A DNA stretch of 64,000 bases from Meghimatium bilineatum (GCA_034231615.1 CM067314.1:12439381-12503380), one strand, 5' to 3'. Counted from the stretch's first letter, positions 1 through 10,213 are shown. The notes: generated by a model from the sequence alone, not told the origin. Made by a program: numbers and translations.

Positions 1-64
1 TTAAGTTCAGTTAGCGTCATATTTTTGTGACACAGTGACATCCGATTTTTATCCCTTTTTCAAC

Positions 65-780
65 CTAATTTCTATCGTTGTCTTCCTCTGTCTTCTTCCC
101 TTGATTTTTTCCGGTGGTTACTAAATGTACAAGTTTTACTTTTCTCAGCACATGTCCTAAACACCTTGATTGTTTATTTCTAATTTCTGCTATAATTTGT
201 CGTTTTACTCCAGCATCTCTGAGAACTTCTGCATTGGTTTTCTTGGCTGTCCATGGAATTTTCATAATTTTTCTTAAAAACCACACATCTCAGTTTTCAT
301 CCAGCTTATCTTGGTAACTTTAGTTTACTGTCTATGCTTCTCTTCCATAAAGAAGGATTGGCTCAATATAACATGCTAGCACTAGAACTCGTGTATGCAT
401 TGGTATTATTCCATTGCTTCTTCTTCTTCTTCTTCTGAGTTCGTTCTCAAACTCCTGCGGGTTAGCAGGATGTAGTCCGGAGAACGGAATGCGCTGTGTC
501 ATGGCTTACAGTATTGCTGCGATATCTGCGCCTTTCGGCCTGACACATCCGACTTCAGCATGGCTTTGGGTCACTGACCCTATATGGGATGGGACAGCCA
601 ACTCCATCCCATAACCTCCTTAGTCGCCTTTTACGACATGCGTGGAAGGTAAACAGTGTTGCTATTCGTTGATCCCCTTTCGGGCCACGGCAACACACGG
701 GCGAATCGCTTAGAGTGTTTCTCAATTTTTGAAATGTGGATTTGGTCTGTGCTATCCTGTTCTTCATCTCAACGTTGGTA
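65..780 (-). mobile_element. LINE 3' coding fragment, split by a SINE-A insertion
   Basis: Minus-strand reading gives the post-RT C-terminal region of a non-LTR retrotransposon. The 5' part at about 780-707 reads NVEMKNRIAQTKSTFQKL. It resumes at about 418-65 with a degraded ACYIEPILLYGREA-like stretch, then IPWTAKKTNAEVL and LGHVLRK, which match the RIaxAKstF / Y-xS-ILxYGxE-W / IpWtxKKTNxEVL / fGHi pattern seen in the other LINEs here. SINE-A (419-706) interrupts it. It is 5'-truncated and carries stops, so it is not functional. Confidence 0.8.
419..706 (-). mobile_element. SINE-A copy 1
   Basis: About 288 bp, nearly identical in layout to copies at 14950-15222 and 42913-43201. Read on the minus strand it starts CGCCCGTGTGTTG, has GCCCGAAAGGGGATCAACG, then GGGATGGAGTTGGCTGTCCC and TCCGGACTACATCCTGCTAA, and ends in a GAAGAAGAAG tail. 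No good pol III boxes are visible, so the SINE label rests on size, copy number and simple-repeat tail. It sits inside the LINE at 65-780. Confidence 0.75.
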
Positions 781-1315
781 TCATCATCATCATCATGTGC
801 CATTTCGGCTGGCGTAGGCGGTCATGGCTCTACACAACTCTCTGTCCACAGTATTATGTATCAAGGTCGTTGTTGTTTCCTTGCCGTGACAGGCTGTCAA
901 ACTGTCTAATATTTTCTCACTCTGTCTCTGTTGCCTTCAATTTTGCCTGCTGTGATTATGTTCTCTAAACCTGCCTGTCTCATGAAGTGTCAAAAAAAGA
1001 AGATTGCTGTTTTCTTATATTGTTGATTAAGGTCCGTTTCGAAGTTGACTCTTTCAACACCTCTACATTAGTTTTTCTGGCAGTCCATGGTATTCTCAGC
1101 ATTCTTTTGTAGAACCACATCTCTGTTGCCTCCAATCTCCCACTTTCCAGTTTGTTTATTGTCCAAGACTCGCACCCATATGTTAGTATAGGGGTTATAT
1201 AGCACTGCAGAACTCTCTTTCTCACATCTAATGACAAGGTCATATTACACAGTATATTTTTCATTTTTCTGAATGTTGTTTTTGCCTGTCCTATTCTGCA
1301 TCTTATTCTGCATCA
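781..1315 (-). mobile_element. LINE-2 copy 1, 5'-truncated, with target-site duplication
   Basis: The 3' end is at 781 with a (GATGAT)n tail on the minus strand. The reading includes LDVRKRVLQCYITPILTYGC, ESWTINKLESGRLEATEMW and RMLRIPWTARKTNVEVL, the C-terminal domain of a LINE reverse transcriptase. An almost perfect duplication flanks it: AACGTTGGTA at 771-780 and AACGTTGGCA at 1316-1325. It is therefore inserted next to, or into, the older LINE at 65-780. Related copies lie at 11182-11788 and 15741-16030. Confidence 0.8.
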
Positions 1316-1325
1316 AACGTTGGCA

Positions 1326-1824
1326 TACAAGTTGGAAAAACAAAATTGCAATGGATGCACATGAGACGAACAAAAAAAAAGACAGCATACATATTTTCTG
1401 ATAACAGGGGCAACAATCTCTGGAGACTAACGGAGATGATAAAATGTACATGAGTTATGTCCCTTTTCTCAGACGCGACATGTGGGCGTATTCAAATGAA
1501 AAACATCGAAGTCGGTTTATCAGACAATTAGGAAAAGTACGCGGCGTGTTCAAATGAAACTGATCCACGATGCATTACCTGTGCTAGCAGGCGAGGCGTC
1601 TCAAAACGCCATAACTGTTGTAATAAGCACACAGCAATAAAAAAATATCTTTCGGCCAGCCTCTAGATCGGGTAGTAGTTTTCAATGTTTATGTGTATTT
1701 CTGATGGAATATGTGATTTCTACATCTGAATGTGATAGATTAGAACACGGTTTTAACCATTTAGAAACTTTGAAACAACGCTGTGACACATCTAGCAGAT
1801 CAACAGCAACGAAACACACTGCTC
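1326..1824. other. No gene recognised
   Basis: AT-rich unique-looking sequence. I see no long frame, repeat array or recognisable element. Confidence 0.5.
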
Positions 1825-1965
1825 ACAGAAAATGAAGAGTGCTCAGGAGACCCACAGGAAAAAGCTTACAAATAGCGCACAAGAAGGCCATCTCCAGAGA
1901 ACTCTTCCACCCCTGACGCCGCAAGGCAAACAAGGGACACAGCGTATAGATAGATAGATATAATA
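1825..1965 (+). mobile_element. LINE-H 3' terminus, copy 1
   Basis: Contains the same 3' end as 14783-14949 and 31424-32118: a degraded frame ending in AHKKAISRELFHP, a stop, then GACGCCGCAAGGCAAACAAG and a (GATA)n tail near 1948. Only the last 140 bp of the LINE remain. Confidence 0.75.
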
Positions 1966-2361
1966 AAAATAGTCACGTGGTCTTCTCTTTGTTATGTCTA
2001 GTGTCAGGACAGTGTCGTGCTATGATGCAGAGAGACGCCTGCATCAGACAGCACCAATTAAAATGCATTGTTGAGGGCGACATTTCGAAGAAAAACAATT
2101 GAAAGGGGGGGGGGCGGTATTTCGAAGACTTGCATCATACTGAGAAAATCTACAAAACGGACCTGCCTAGTGTCTGATAGAGACAGTCGGCAACATGGCC
2201 GGTGTGATAACGAATCCGTCCAAATAGGACAAACAAGCAGGGATTCTGTTTATTACAGCCGAAGGATTTTGACCAATCAACACATCAAAGAATGCAGGCA
2301 GCGTATGAAAAAATATGTTTAAAAAACAACAGTGAAGGATTGGACAGGAATGTTTCAGGAA
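1966..2361. other. No gene recognised
   Basis: Has a run of G at about 2104-2113 and an open 84-codon frame (2068-2322, plus) with no family resemblance. I regard the frame as chance. Confidence 0.4.
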
Positions 2362-2750
2362 GTGGCGCATGCGGTTGTGTCTGTGGGTCTCACCAATGGC
2401 TCACTAGACAAACCAACCATGCAACAGAAAACCTTAGTAGATGACATGCCTTTATATTGAGGTTATCTTCTTATAGAAGCTTCATGGCACGTCATCTATA
2501 CAATCCCGTAGTCGTAACCTTCGATAACAGTTACCATGTTGTTCCGACAGGCCGACGTTGTGCTTGAACTAGTTACGGGCACGGTGTGCGTTGGTGGAAC
2601 AACAAAGAAAGCTGTCGCAAGAGCCAGAGTTGTGCCCTGATGTCGACATCTGTTTGGCGGCATTAGACTAGAAACACCATCGAGTCGAATGGCTGCTGGA
2701 ACAAAGGGCGGAGCACTTATGGGAATGCCCCACGTGCTGTGAGGCCAGTT
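2362..2750 (-). mobile_element. SINE-D, 5'-truncated copy
   Basis: The minus strand matches the plus strand of 29040-29320 over about 270 bp, for example CTCCGCCCT, GCAGCCATTCGACTCGATGG, TAGTTCAAGCACAACGTCGG and TGAAGCTTCTATAAGAAGAT. Its 3' part, with GTCATCTACTAAGGTT and ending near AACCGCATGCG, also matches 18515-18655. The tRNA-like head seen at 28909 is absent here. Confidence 0.75.
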
Positions 2751-2953
2751 TTCTAATCAAGAACATATGCTCTTTCGTAGCCAGGTCAGATACGTGTTGT
2801 TGTGACAGAAGAAGCTATTGTAAAGATGGACGCAGAAAAACCGGGGTTTGCGTTCATTAGCCAATTCATTCTTTGTGTAAGTCGGGACAGTTCAAATGCT
2901 GGATTGGAAGAAACTGAAATATAGAGAGGTGCGTCCTCAGTGGGTACCACAGC

Positions 2954-3750
2954 AAGAACTTCTTGCTGGTGGACTTTACAGAGCACAGTGTGAACACCAA
3001 TGATATCGGCTACAAGAACACACTAGACAAGCTGCATACAGCCATCAAGTAGTGTGAACACCAATGATATCGGCTACAAGAACACACTAGACAAGCTGCA
3101 TACAGCCATCATGTAATGTGAACATCAATGCTTTCGGCTACAAGAACACACTAGACAAGCTGCATACAGCCATCATGTAATGTGAACATCAATGCTATCG
3201 GCTACAAGAACACACTAGACAAGATGCATACAGCAATCAAGTAATGTGAACATCAATGCTATGGCTACAAGAACACACTAGACAAGCTGCATACAGGCAT
3301 CAAGTAATGTGAACATCAATGATATCGGCTACAAGAACACACTAGACAAGCTGCATACAGCCAACAAGTAATGTAAACATCAATGCTATGGCTACAAGAA
3401 CACACTAGAGAAGCTGCATACATCCATCAAGTAATGTGAACATCAATGATATCGGCTACAAGAACACACTAGACAAGCTGCATACATCCATCAAGAATAA
3501 GCTACCCCGGCATACTGTTGCCTGATGGCATTCCGTTGCACGACAATTCTCTCCCGCATGTCACAATAGTTGTGCAAGAAGAGTTAGCACGGAAAAACAT
3601 TGAAAGTTCTGACAGATACAGCCTACAACCCCTGTCTATTACAATGTTGCCAATGTGTTTGTAGCATTAAATAAAGTTCTAGAGGGACAACAATTCGACT
3701 CCGGTCAAGATATCACAAAGTCTGTGACCAAATGGTTCAATGAACATCAA
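2954..3750 (+). pseudogene. mariner/Tc1-type transposase remnant containing a tandem array
   Basis: From 2954 the frame reads KNFLLVDFTEHSVNTN, then DIGYKNTLDKLHTAIK, which fits the mariner block (K-G-[VI]-LL-[VI]-DF ... T-IN ... Y ... TL-kL--AIk). After the array (2990-3494) the reading resumes as IKNKLPRHTV, shifts frame to DGIPLHDNSLPHV (the LHDNaRPH catalytic-aspartate block, altered), and further on ALNKVLEGQQFDSGQDITKS then VTKWFNEHQ, the usual C-terminal end. In such transposases this DNA-cutting domain uses a DDD/E triad. Only the second aspartate can be placed. Frameshifts, stops and the array make it dead. The N-terminal half was not found. Confidence 0.75.
2990..3494 (+). repeat. 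64-bp minisatellite, about 8 copies, inside mariner coding sequence
   Basis: Successive TACAAGAACACACTAGACAA blocks start at 3011, 3075, 3139, 3203, 3266, 3330, 3393 and 3457, so the unit is 64 bp with two 63-bp variants. Each unit encodes the transposase segment NDIGYKNTLDKLHTAIK. Because 64 is not a multiple of three, the array destroys the frame. Confidence 0.9.
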
Positions 3751-3789
3751 TGTCCTTCTCGGATGTCCATCGACGTCCTTCTCGGATGG

Positions 3790-4171
3790 TATTCACCGTC
3801 CACTTATAACAGTGGGCAGTGCCAGATTTACCTATAAGCTAAATAAGCTATAGCTTAGGTCCCATTTTGTTGGAGGCCCCATAATATTCAATTTTACTAT
3901 TTATATATTCTTAATCGTTAAAGGGCCCCATATCTCAAATAGCTTAGGACCCCATATCTCAAATAGCTTAGGACCCCATATCTCAAATAGCTTAGGGCCC
4001 TATCTAGTCTAAATTCGGCCCTGACAGTGGGATGCATGTTTGAATGTAATTCACCGCCTACAACAGTGGGATGTATGTTTGAATGGAATTTACCGTCTAC
4101 CTATAACAGTTGGATGAATATTTGAATGAAATTCACCGTCTACCTATAACAGTTGGATGCATGTTTGAATG
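3790..4171 (+). repeat. About 43-bp minisatellite split by a hAT MITE
   Basis: Units with CACCGTCTACCTATAACAGT and GATGCATGTTTGAATG recur about four times. The first unit ends at 3816 and the array resumes at 4024 after the MITE. The units are degenerate. Confidence 0.7.
3817..4023. mobile_element. 207-bp hAT-type MITE with 8-bp target-site duplication
   Basis: Starts CAGTGCCAGATTTACCTATA and ends with CTAAATTCGGCCCTG, an imperfect inverted terminal repeat of the CAGGGCCGGATTTA type common in hAT elements. It is flanked by ACAGTGGG at 3809-3816 and ACAGTGGG at 4024-4031, an 8-bp duplication as expected for hAT. Inside it is a 24-bp triplication (CTCAAATAGCTTAGGACCCC) at about 3936-4005. No coding capacity. 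Confidence 0.8.
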
Positions 4172-5077
4172 CCCATGGTGACTCCTTCTGACAACTCCAG
4201 ATGCGTAAATGTTCCTTAATACTTGCTTTACTTAATTCTAACTTAACTGCTGGTGTATTTACTATCAGTTTGTTTTTACACAATGCCTACATTTCCCCAT
4301 CCCCCCATGGAAAACGACCCATGACGCCATGTTCCCATGATTCAGTATCAACGTATTATGCAGAAAAGTTATTTCCCAAATGGGAAATCTACTCCGGCCA
4401 TGGAGGTGAAGGTCTTGACTACTAGACACTAGACGGTTAGTAAAACGATGAACAGAAAACAAGAATAATGTAAATAATGTGGGAAACTGAAATAGATTTA
4501 CTTGTGGCCTAGTTCTTTGATATGTGAAGAGACTGCCCACCTCGTGTCCAGGTATAGCTGTCAATGTGGCCGGAACTGTAAACCCCTGTCCGTTAGAGAT
4601 ATAAACAGGTGACAGCAGTGGTTTCGGTCTGTATGGCAGGTTAGCTCCCTTGGGGGGTGACTGCGGAAACAAATAATAAATAAAATAAAATGTGGTATTC
4701 AAAAAGAAGACTTGATACTACTTGCTCAAAATATCAAATAATTTATTAAAAATAATTTATTGAGACACGATATTTCAAAATAAGAGAAAAAAAAAACCAA
4801 CACCATTTGGAATGTTGATGATAATGATTATGAAGGAATAATCTCTATAGCCGCGAGCAGGTAGATCTTGACATCAATATTTCTTCTAATTTTCTTCTCA
4901 CCTGAAAACATCTGAAGATGTGTGAGCGGTGAATGTGTGAAGATTTCAACTATCGTAAAAAACAAGGCATCAGATCGTTATTTATTCGCGCGTGTGGTGC
5001 ATTGCATTGTAGTATTTCATTGGGTGAAAGGTTTAGCCGGTGGGCACCATTTCCCTTTCAGCTCAAAGGATTTTTGA
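4172..5077. other. Unassigned sequence with one 145-codon open frame
   Basis: A minus-strand frame of 145 codons (4265-4702) encodes a protein rich in F, L, P and H. I recognise no domain, signal peptide or transposon motif in it. There is no polyadenylation or promoter context that would make it a gene. The rest is AT-rich. Confidence 0.3.
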
Positions 5078-5775
5078 CACGATTCTTTGTCAAAAACAAT
5101 ACTGCAGGGAACGTAAAAAAAAAGGGGGGGGGGTGATGGAAGCAGAGGAGGGTAAATAACAATATGTACAGACAACATCAAGGGATGGACAGACAACATC
5201 AAGGGATGGACAGACAACATCAAGGGATGAACAGACAACATTAATTGATGGACAGACATCAATTGATGGACAGGCAACATCAATTGATGGACATGCAACA
5301 TCAATTGATGGACAGACAACATCAATTGATGGACAGACAACATCAATTGATGGACAGACACCAAAGGCCGGACAGACAACATCAAGAGATGGACAGACAA
5401 CATCAAGGGATGAACAGGCAACATTAATTGATGGACAGACAACATAATTGATGGACAGGCAACATCAATTGATGGACAGACAACATCAAAGGATGGACAG
5501 ACAACATCAAAGGATGGACAGACAACATCAAAGGATGGACAGACAACATCAAAGGATGGACAGACAACATCAAAGGATGGACAGACAACATCAATTGATG
5601 GACAGACAACATCAATTGATGGACAGACAACATCAAAGGATGGACAGACAACATCAAGAGATGGACAGGACAAGATATGTCTCTCATTCATCTGTATCGT
5701 TAAAGATATAAGTCGCTGGAGGACTGTGTGCTGAAGCATCCAATGTGGTACCCCTACGACGCTGACGGGTTACGG
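5078..5775 (+). mobile_element. LINE-L 3' fragment interrupted by its own 21-bp array
   Basis: Left part (5078-5165) aligns with the reverse strand of 8645-8765: CACGATTCTTTGTCAAAAAC, AATACTGCAGGGAAC, GGAAGCAGAGGAGG. Right part (5670-5775) aligns again: CGCTGGAGGACT, GTGTGCTGAAGCATCCAATG, TGGTACCCCTACGACGCTGA. The middle ATAACATCAAGGAATGGACA of the intact copy has become the 21-bp array. A short A-run/G-run expansion lies at 5115-5133. Confidence 0.85.
5166..5669 (+). repeat. 21-bp minisatellite, about 24 copies
   Basis: Unit is 21 bp with core ACAACATCAAGGGATGGACA and variants ATCAATTGATGG and ATCAAAGGATGG. Since 21 is a multiple of three and the unit lacks stops, both strands show long open frames (repeating DRQHQRM on plus, VCPSFDV or LMLSVHP on minus). 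These frames are artefacts of the repeat. Confidence 0.9.
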
Positions 5776-6279
5776 GTTTATAGATATATAGTGGTACATT
5801 TCGTGAGAGGTACCTACTGATTTCGTTTTTTTCCCCCTCAAGTGTCCACATAAGGCTTTCAACCATGGGGGGGGGGGGGGGGTCATGTAATAGAACACAA
5901 AAGTAAGAATCCCAGACGAGACATGCCTAGAAGATGATTATTAAAAAAAAAACACAAATTATACGCTGTCATTCTATCTCAAATTTCCTTATTTTTCTCA
6001 CAAGTCACACGTAGTTAGTATATCTCTCAGATTTCCGTATATTTTTATCACAAGTGACAGAAAGTCAGCATATCTCTTAAGTTTTCTTACCCGCGTTTTA
6101 CAACAAAGAAGAGAAGACAGTGGTCATATCCCCCACCCCAACATCCCCTCGGTATAGAGCCCAAGCCCCAGTTTCCACACTGTCGGAATGTGGATAAAGT
6201 GATGAGTAATCGTGAATAGAATAACTCTGTGAAAAGTGATACGCACTCGTTACGTGATGGTGATGATTAATTGAGAATC
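5776..6279. other. No gene recognised; G-run
   Basis: Contains a poly-G tract at about 5867-5882 and A-runs. No coding or element signature seen. Confidence 0.5.
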
Positions 6280-8110
6280 TATTCTGATGCAGTCACATAT
6301 TTGTTGGGCAGTTCATGCGGTACGTATGATAGATGGTCGTCTACCAATGAAACCTCTCTATGATGAGCTACAGAAGAGCATACCATATCAAGTGGACAAA
6401 AAGAAAGTCTACAAGGATGCGTTAAAGACCACACTGAAAACCTTTGAAATACAAAAAGAAAGTCTACAAGGATGCGTTAAAGACCTCACTGAAAACCTTT
6501 GAAATACAAAAAGAAAGTCTACAAGGATGCGTTAAAGACCTCACTGAAAACCTTTGAAATACAAAAAGAAAGTCTACAAGGATGCGTTAAAGACCACACT
6601 GAAAACCTTTGAAATACAAAAAGAAAGTCTACAAGGATGCGTTAAAGACCACACTGAAAACCTTTGAAATACAAAAAGAAAGTCTACAAGGATGCGTTAA
6701 AGACCACACTGAAAACCTTTGAAATACAAAAAGAAAGTCTACAAGGATGCGTTAAAGACCACACTGAAAACCTTTGAAATACAAAAAGAAAGTCTACAAG
6801 GATGCGTTAAAGACCACACTGAAAACCTTTGAAATACAAAAAGAAAGTCTACAAGGACGCGTTAAAGACCACACTGAAAACCTTTGAAATACAAAAAGAA
6901 AGTCTACAAGGATGTGTTAAAGACCACACTGAAAACCTTTGAAATACATAAAGAAAGTCTACAAGGACGCGTTAAAGACCTCACTGAAAACCTTTGAAAT
7001 ACAAAAAGAAAGTCTACAAGGATGTGTTAAAGACCACACTGAAAACCTTTGAAATACATAAAGAAAGTCTACAAGGACGCGTTAAAGACCTCACTGAAAA
7101 CCTTTGAAATACAAAAAGAAAGTCTACAAGGATGCGTTAAAGACCACACTGAAAACCTTTGAAATACAAAAAGAAAGTCTACAAGGACGCGTTAAAGACC
7201 ACACTGAAAACCTTTGAAATACAAAAAGAAAGTCTACAAGGATGTGTTAAAGACCACACTGAAAACCTTTGAAATACATAAAGAAAGTCTACAAGGACGC
7301 GTTAAAGACCTCACTGAAAACCTTTGAAATACAAAAAGAAAGTCTACAAGGATGTGTTAAAGACCACACTGAAAACCTTTGAAATACATAAAGAAAGTCT
7401 ACAAGGACGCGTTAAAGACCTCACTGAAAACCTTTGAAATACAAAAAGAAAGTCTACAAGGATGCGTTAAAGACCACACTGAAAACCTTTGAAATACAAA
7501 AAGAAAGTCTACAAGGATGCGTTAAAGACCACACTGAAAACCTTTGAAATACAAAAAGAAAGTCTACAAGGATGTGTTAAAGACCACACTGAAAACCTTT
7601 GAAATACATAAAGAAAGTCTACAAGGACGCGTTAAAGACCTCACTGAAAACCTTTGAAATACAAAAAGAAAGTCTACAAGGATGCGTTAAAGACCACACT
7701 GAAAACCTTTGAAATACAAAAAGAAAGTCTACAAGGATGCGTTAAAGACCACACTGAAAACCTTTGAAATACAAAAAGAAAGTCTACAAGGATGCGTTAA
7801 AGACCACACTGAAAACCTTTGAAATACAAAAAGAAAGTCTACAAGGATGTGTTAAAGACCACACTGAAAACCTTTGAAATACAAAAAGAAAGTCTACAAG
7901 GATGCGTTAAAGACCACACTGAAAACCTTTGAAATACAAAAAGAAAGTCTACAAGGATGCGTTAAAGACCACACTGAAAACCTTTGAAATACAAAAAGAA
8001 AGTCTACAAGGATGCGTTAAAGACCACACTGAAAACCTTTGAAATACAAAAAGCAAGATACATGGCAAGACGCTGCACGTAATCGATGTACACGCCGTCT
8101 ACAGTAACGA
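6280..8110 (+). mobile_element. LINE C-terminal coding fragment with an internal 55-bp array
   Basis: From 6290 the frame reads CWAVHAVRMIDGRLPMKPLY then DELQ and DKKKVYKDALKTTLKTFEI. This matches the widespread LINE C-terminal pattern GHV-RM-D-RLPK--LYgEL, then K-rYKD-LK-sLK-f-I. After the array the reading resumes at 8054 as TWQDAARNRCTRRLQ, matching the WE--A-DR--WR segment that normally follows directly. The element is interrupted only by the repeat. Confidence 0.8.
6398..8053 (+). repeat. 55-bp minisatellite, about 30 copies, with higher-order structure
   Basis: Unit contains AAAAAGAAAGTCTACAAGGA and GCGTTAAAGACCACACTGAA. It is the LINE codons KKKVYKDALKTTLKTFEI. Variants GATGTG plus ACATAAAG pairs occur at 6911, 7021, 7241, 7351 and 7571. 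Both 6911-7241-7571 and 7021-7351 are 330 bp apart (6 units), showing a 330-bp higher-order repeat. Confidence 0.92.
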
Positions 8111-8569
8111 AAGTCGCAACATCTTGTGAAAAGATGGAGATGCAACAGCTCAACAGCGAAAAATAATAGCTAGTAAGTCACGGGTAGATTAAAATAATCA
8201 TCCACAGTTGCCATTACATTCCCGTACCGTTCAAGGGCATTTGTAGGCAAAACAGGCGCATTTGCAGCCAGAGCAGGCGATATTTGCAGCCAGCATAGGG
8301 CTTAGGAAGGAAACACTCTAACTGAATTTCAAAATTGGATGTAACAAATAATCATCATTATCAAGGGATGGACGAACTACAAAAACAAATATATAATTTA
8401 GAAGCTTATGGAATATTAGAAAAATAATCAAAAATTATTGGACATTGGAAGAAATAGGTGTGACAAAAGTTGGCGTGGTTAAGGGAGGAGCAAGAGGCAG
8501 TGATAACAAGACAACAACCACTAAAGAGAAATCTAGGCGTCAATATCAATCAATAAAACCGATAACTCT
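8111..8569. other. No gene recognised
   Basis: AT-rich. A short near-duplication GGCGCATTTGCAGCCAGA / GGCGATATTTGCAGCCAGC is present near 8250-8300. An open plus frame that begins at 8445 is mostly antisense of LINE-L. Confidence 0.45.
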
Positions 8570-9205
8570 TCAGGGTCGTAGGGGTACCACATTGGATGCT
8601 TCAGCACACAGAGTCCTCCAGCGAATTCTATCCTCAGCGATGCGGATGAGTGTGGAAATACCTAGCCCTGTCCATTCCTTGATGTTATATGTCCATGTCT
8701 TTATTTGTCCTCCTCTGCTTCTTCCACCCTCAACAGTTCCCTGCAGTATTGTTTTTGACAAGGAATCGTGCCTGCATACATGTCCGAACCATGCTAGTTT
8801 TCGTCGTTTCACTATTGAAAGCAATGGCTCCTGGACATCTGCACACATCTCTACTTTATTTCTTACGTACACATTGGTCTTATGTTCCCTATAGGAAATT
8901 CGTAGAATTCTTCTGTAGCATTTATACTCGAAAGCCTGTAATCTTCTCTCCATGTCCGCAGTGAGTGTCCAACTCTCACAACCATACAACACAACGGAAA
9001 GCACCAGCGACCTATACAGTTTGATTTTCACTCTAACACTGATGTTGCTTTTCCAAATCACAGTTAGCCTTGACAAGGACGCTAAAGCCATCTCCAGCCT
9101 TATTTTTAGTTCTGCTTTGCATTTACCATCGCTGCATATACTGGATCCGAGGTATTTGAAGGTATTCACCTCTTCTAGCTTATGTACAGGCGAATCTAGG
9201 CGTGG
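8570..9205 (-). mobile_element. LINE-L, longest uninterrupted C-terminal fragment
   Basis: About 210 continuous codons on the minus strand after RT motif region: KLEEVNTFKYLGSSICSDGK, ELKIRLEMALASLSRL, YRSLVLSVVLYGCESWTL, RRILRISYREHKTNVYVRNK, KLAWFGHVCRHDSLSKTILQ and WRTLCAEASNVVPLRP then stop. The open frame extends upstream to 9292, but the LINE part begins at about 9205. This is the post-RT domain of a non-LTR retrotransposon. It is 5'-truncated and lacks endonuclease and RT catalytic motifs. Relatives are at 5078-5775 and 30042-30297. Confidence 0.85.
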
Positions 9206-9514
9206 CAATAAGTGATACATAAAAAATTGTGACATTTGATAACGGAAGGTAGGCTGAAACAACACATACTTAACAAACATGTTTGCAGTCACTAACTACC
9301 TTAGGTCATTCCAATAACTACCATGATTTTGATTGGTCATTTATTTCTACTTTGCTATTTCTACTTTTGTCAGCCAATGAAAATCAACAATAATCAGATT
9401 GGCCTTACACAGTGACGTATAATAGGTTAGCATACAGATACAGAGCTAGAGTTGTTAATGATGGAAATTAAATGATTTATAAAAAACGTACGCAGTCACT
9501 CAATACTTTACGTA
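9206..9514. other. No gene recognised
   Basis: AT-rich. Nothing supported. Confidence 0.5.
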
Positions 9515-9660
9515 CATCATCATCATCAAGTGCCGTGTCCTCAACCAAGGTTGGTTGAAACGGCAGGCTGTTCAACAGGATGTTTTCCAGAGAATTTACA
9601 TGCATTATGTCATCGTTTTATTTGCGACAATGACCCGACACATTCGTCTTTGACGGTTTA
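9515..9660 (-). mobile_element. LINE-K 3' terminus joined to a SINE-B remnant
   Basis: CATCATCATCATCAAGTGCC at about 9516 is the tail and final bases of LINE-K. About 60 bp later, CAACAGGATGTTTTCCAGAG to CCCGACACATTCGTC is a degraded SINE-B on the minus strand. Confidence 0.55.
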
Positions 9661-9747
9661 ATGATCAAATGGTATTAGGGTTGCTCATGTATTTACTTGT
9701 TGATAAATTGTTTAAATTTTACAACAAATTTAAATTGTTAATATATG

Positions 9748-9884
9748 CTGAAGTCTGATATGTCAGGTCGACAGTCGTAGATATCACAGTCAAGCTATAA
9801 ACCATGACACACCCCATATCTTTCTCCGAATTGAATCCAGTTAATCTGCTGGAGATTGAGAATGAACGCAGAAGAAGAAGACTA
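9748..9884 (+). mobile_element. SINE-A, 3' half only
   Basis: CTGAAGTCTGATATGTCAGG, TAAACCATGACACACC and GAATGAACGCAGAAGAAGAA match the 3' half of SINE-A. Confidence 0.65.
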
Positions 9885-10202
9885 CATACATAAACTCATG
9901 GGCTGATGCTGCAAACTGACTAGAATATGCTGCCAACAATCTAGGAAATGAAAATTGATTTTCATATCAGTTTAGGCAGAGACTTCTTTATCAGCGAAGT
10001 CACGGTACACGACTCCTCCAGGAAAGCGTGACGTTTAGTAAGGAAAACTGCCCGAAATTTTATTTCTTATGACATTGAAAAATTAATTGCCGAAATTATT
10101 TTTTTTTAAATGATTGCTTTTAAGGTTGAAATTGATGTAGCGTTGCAAAATTTAAGGTGATGTTCGGTTCGTTCCGTTCTTAATTTCCGACGTACAGTTT
10201 TT
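9885..10202. other. No gene recognised
   Basis: AT-rich unique-looking sequence between a SINE-A remnant and LINE-K. Confidence 0.5.
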
Positions 10203-10213
10203 GGTTTTGAATT

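Noticed and set aside
2990-3494. CRISPR-like spacing of direct repeats
   Set aside because: Units are contiguous 64-mers with no unique spacers, and the sequence is eukaryotic transposon DNA. The same applies to the other arrays.
4265-4702. 145-codon minus frame as a host gene
   Set aside because: No recognised domain, no splice or regulatory context, and open frames this long can occur by chance in 64 kb.
5017-5739. 240-codon minus frame and plus frames rich in DRQHQ
   Set aside because: Produced by a 21-bp stop-free unit within a dead LINE; the ends are antisense LINE-L sequence.
8445-8894. 149-codon plus frame
   Set aside because: Largely antisense to the clear LINE-L coding sequence on minus.
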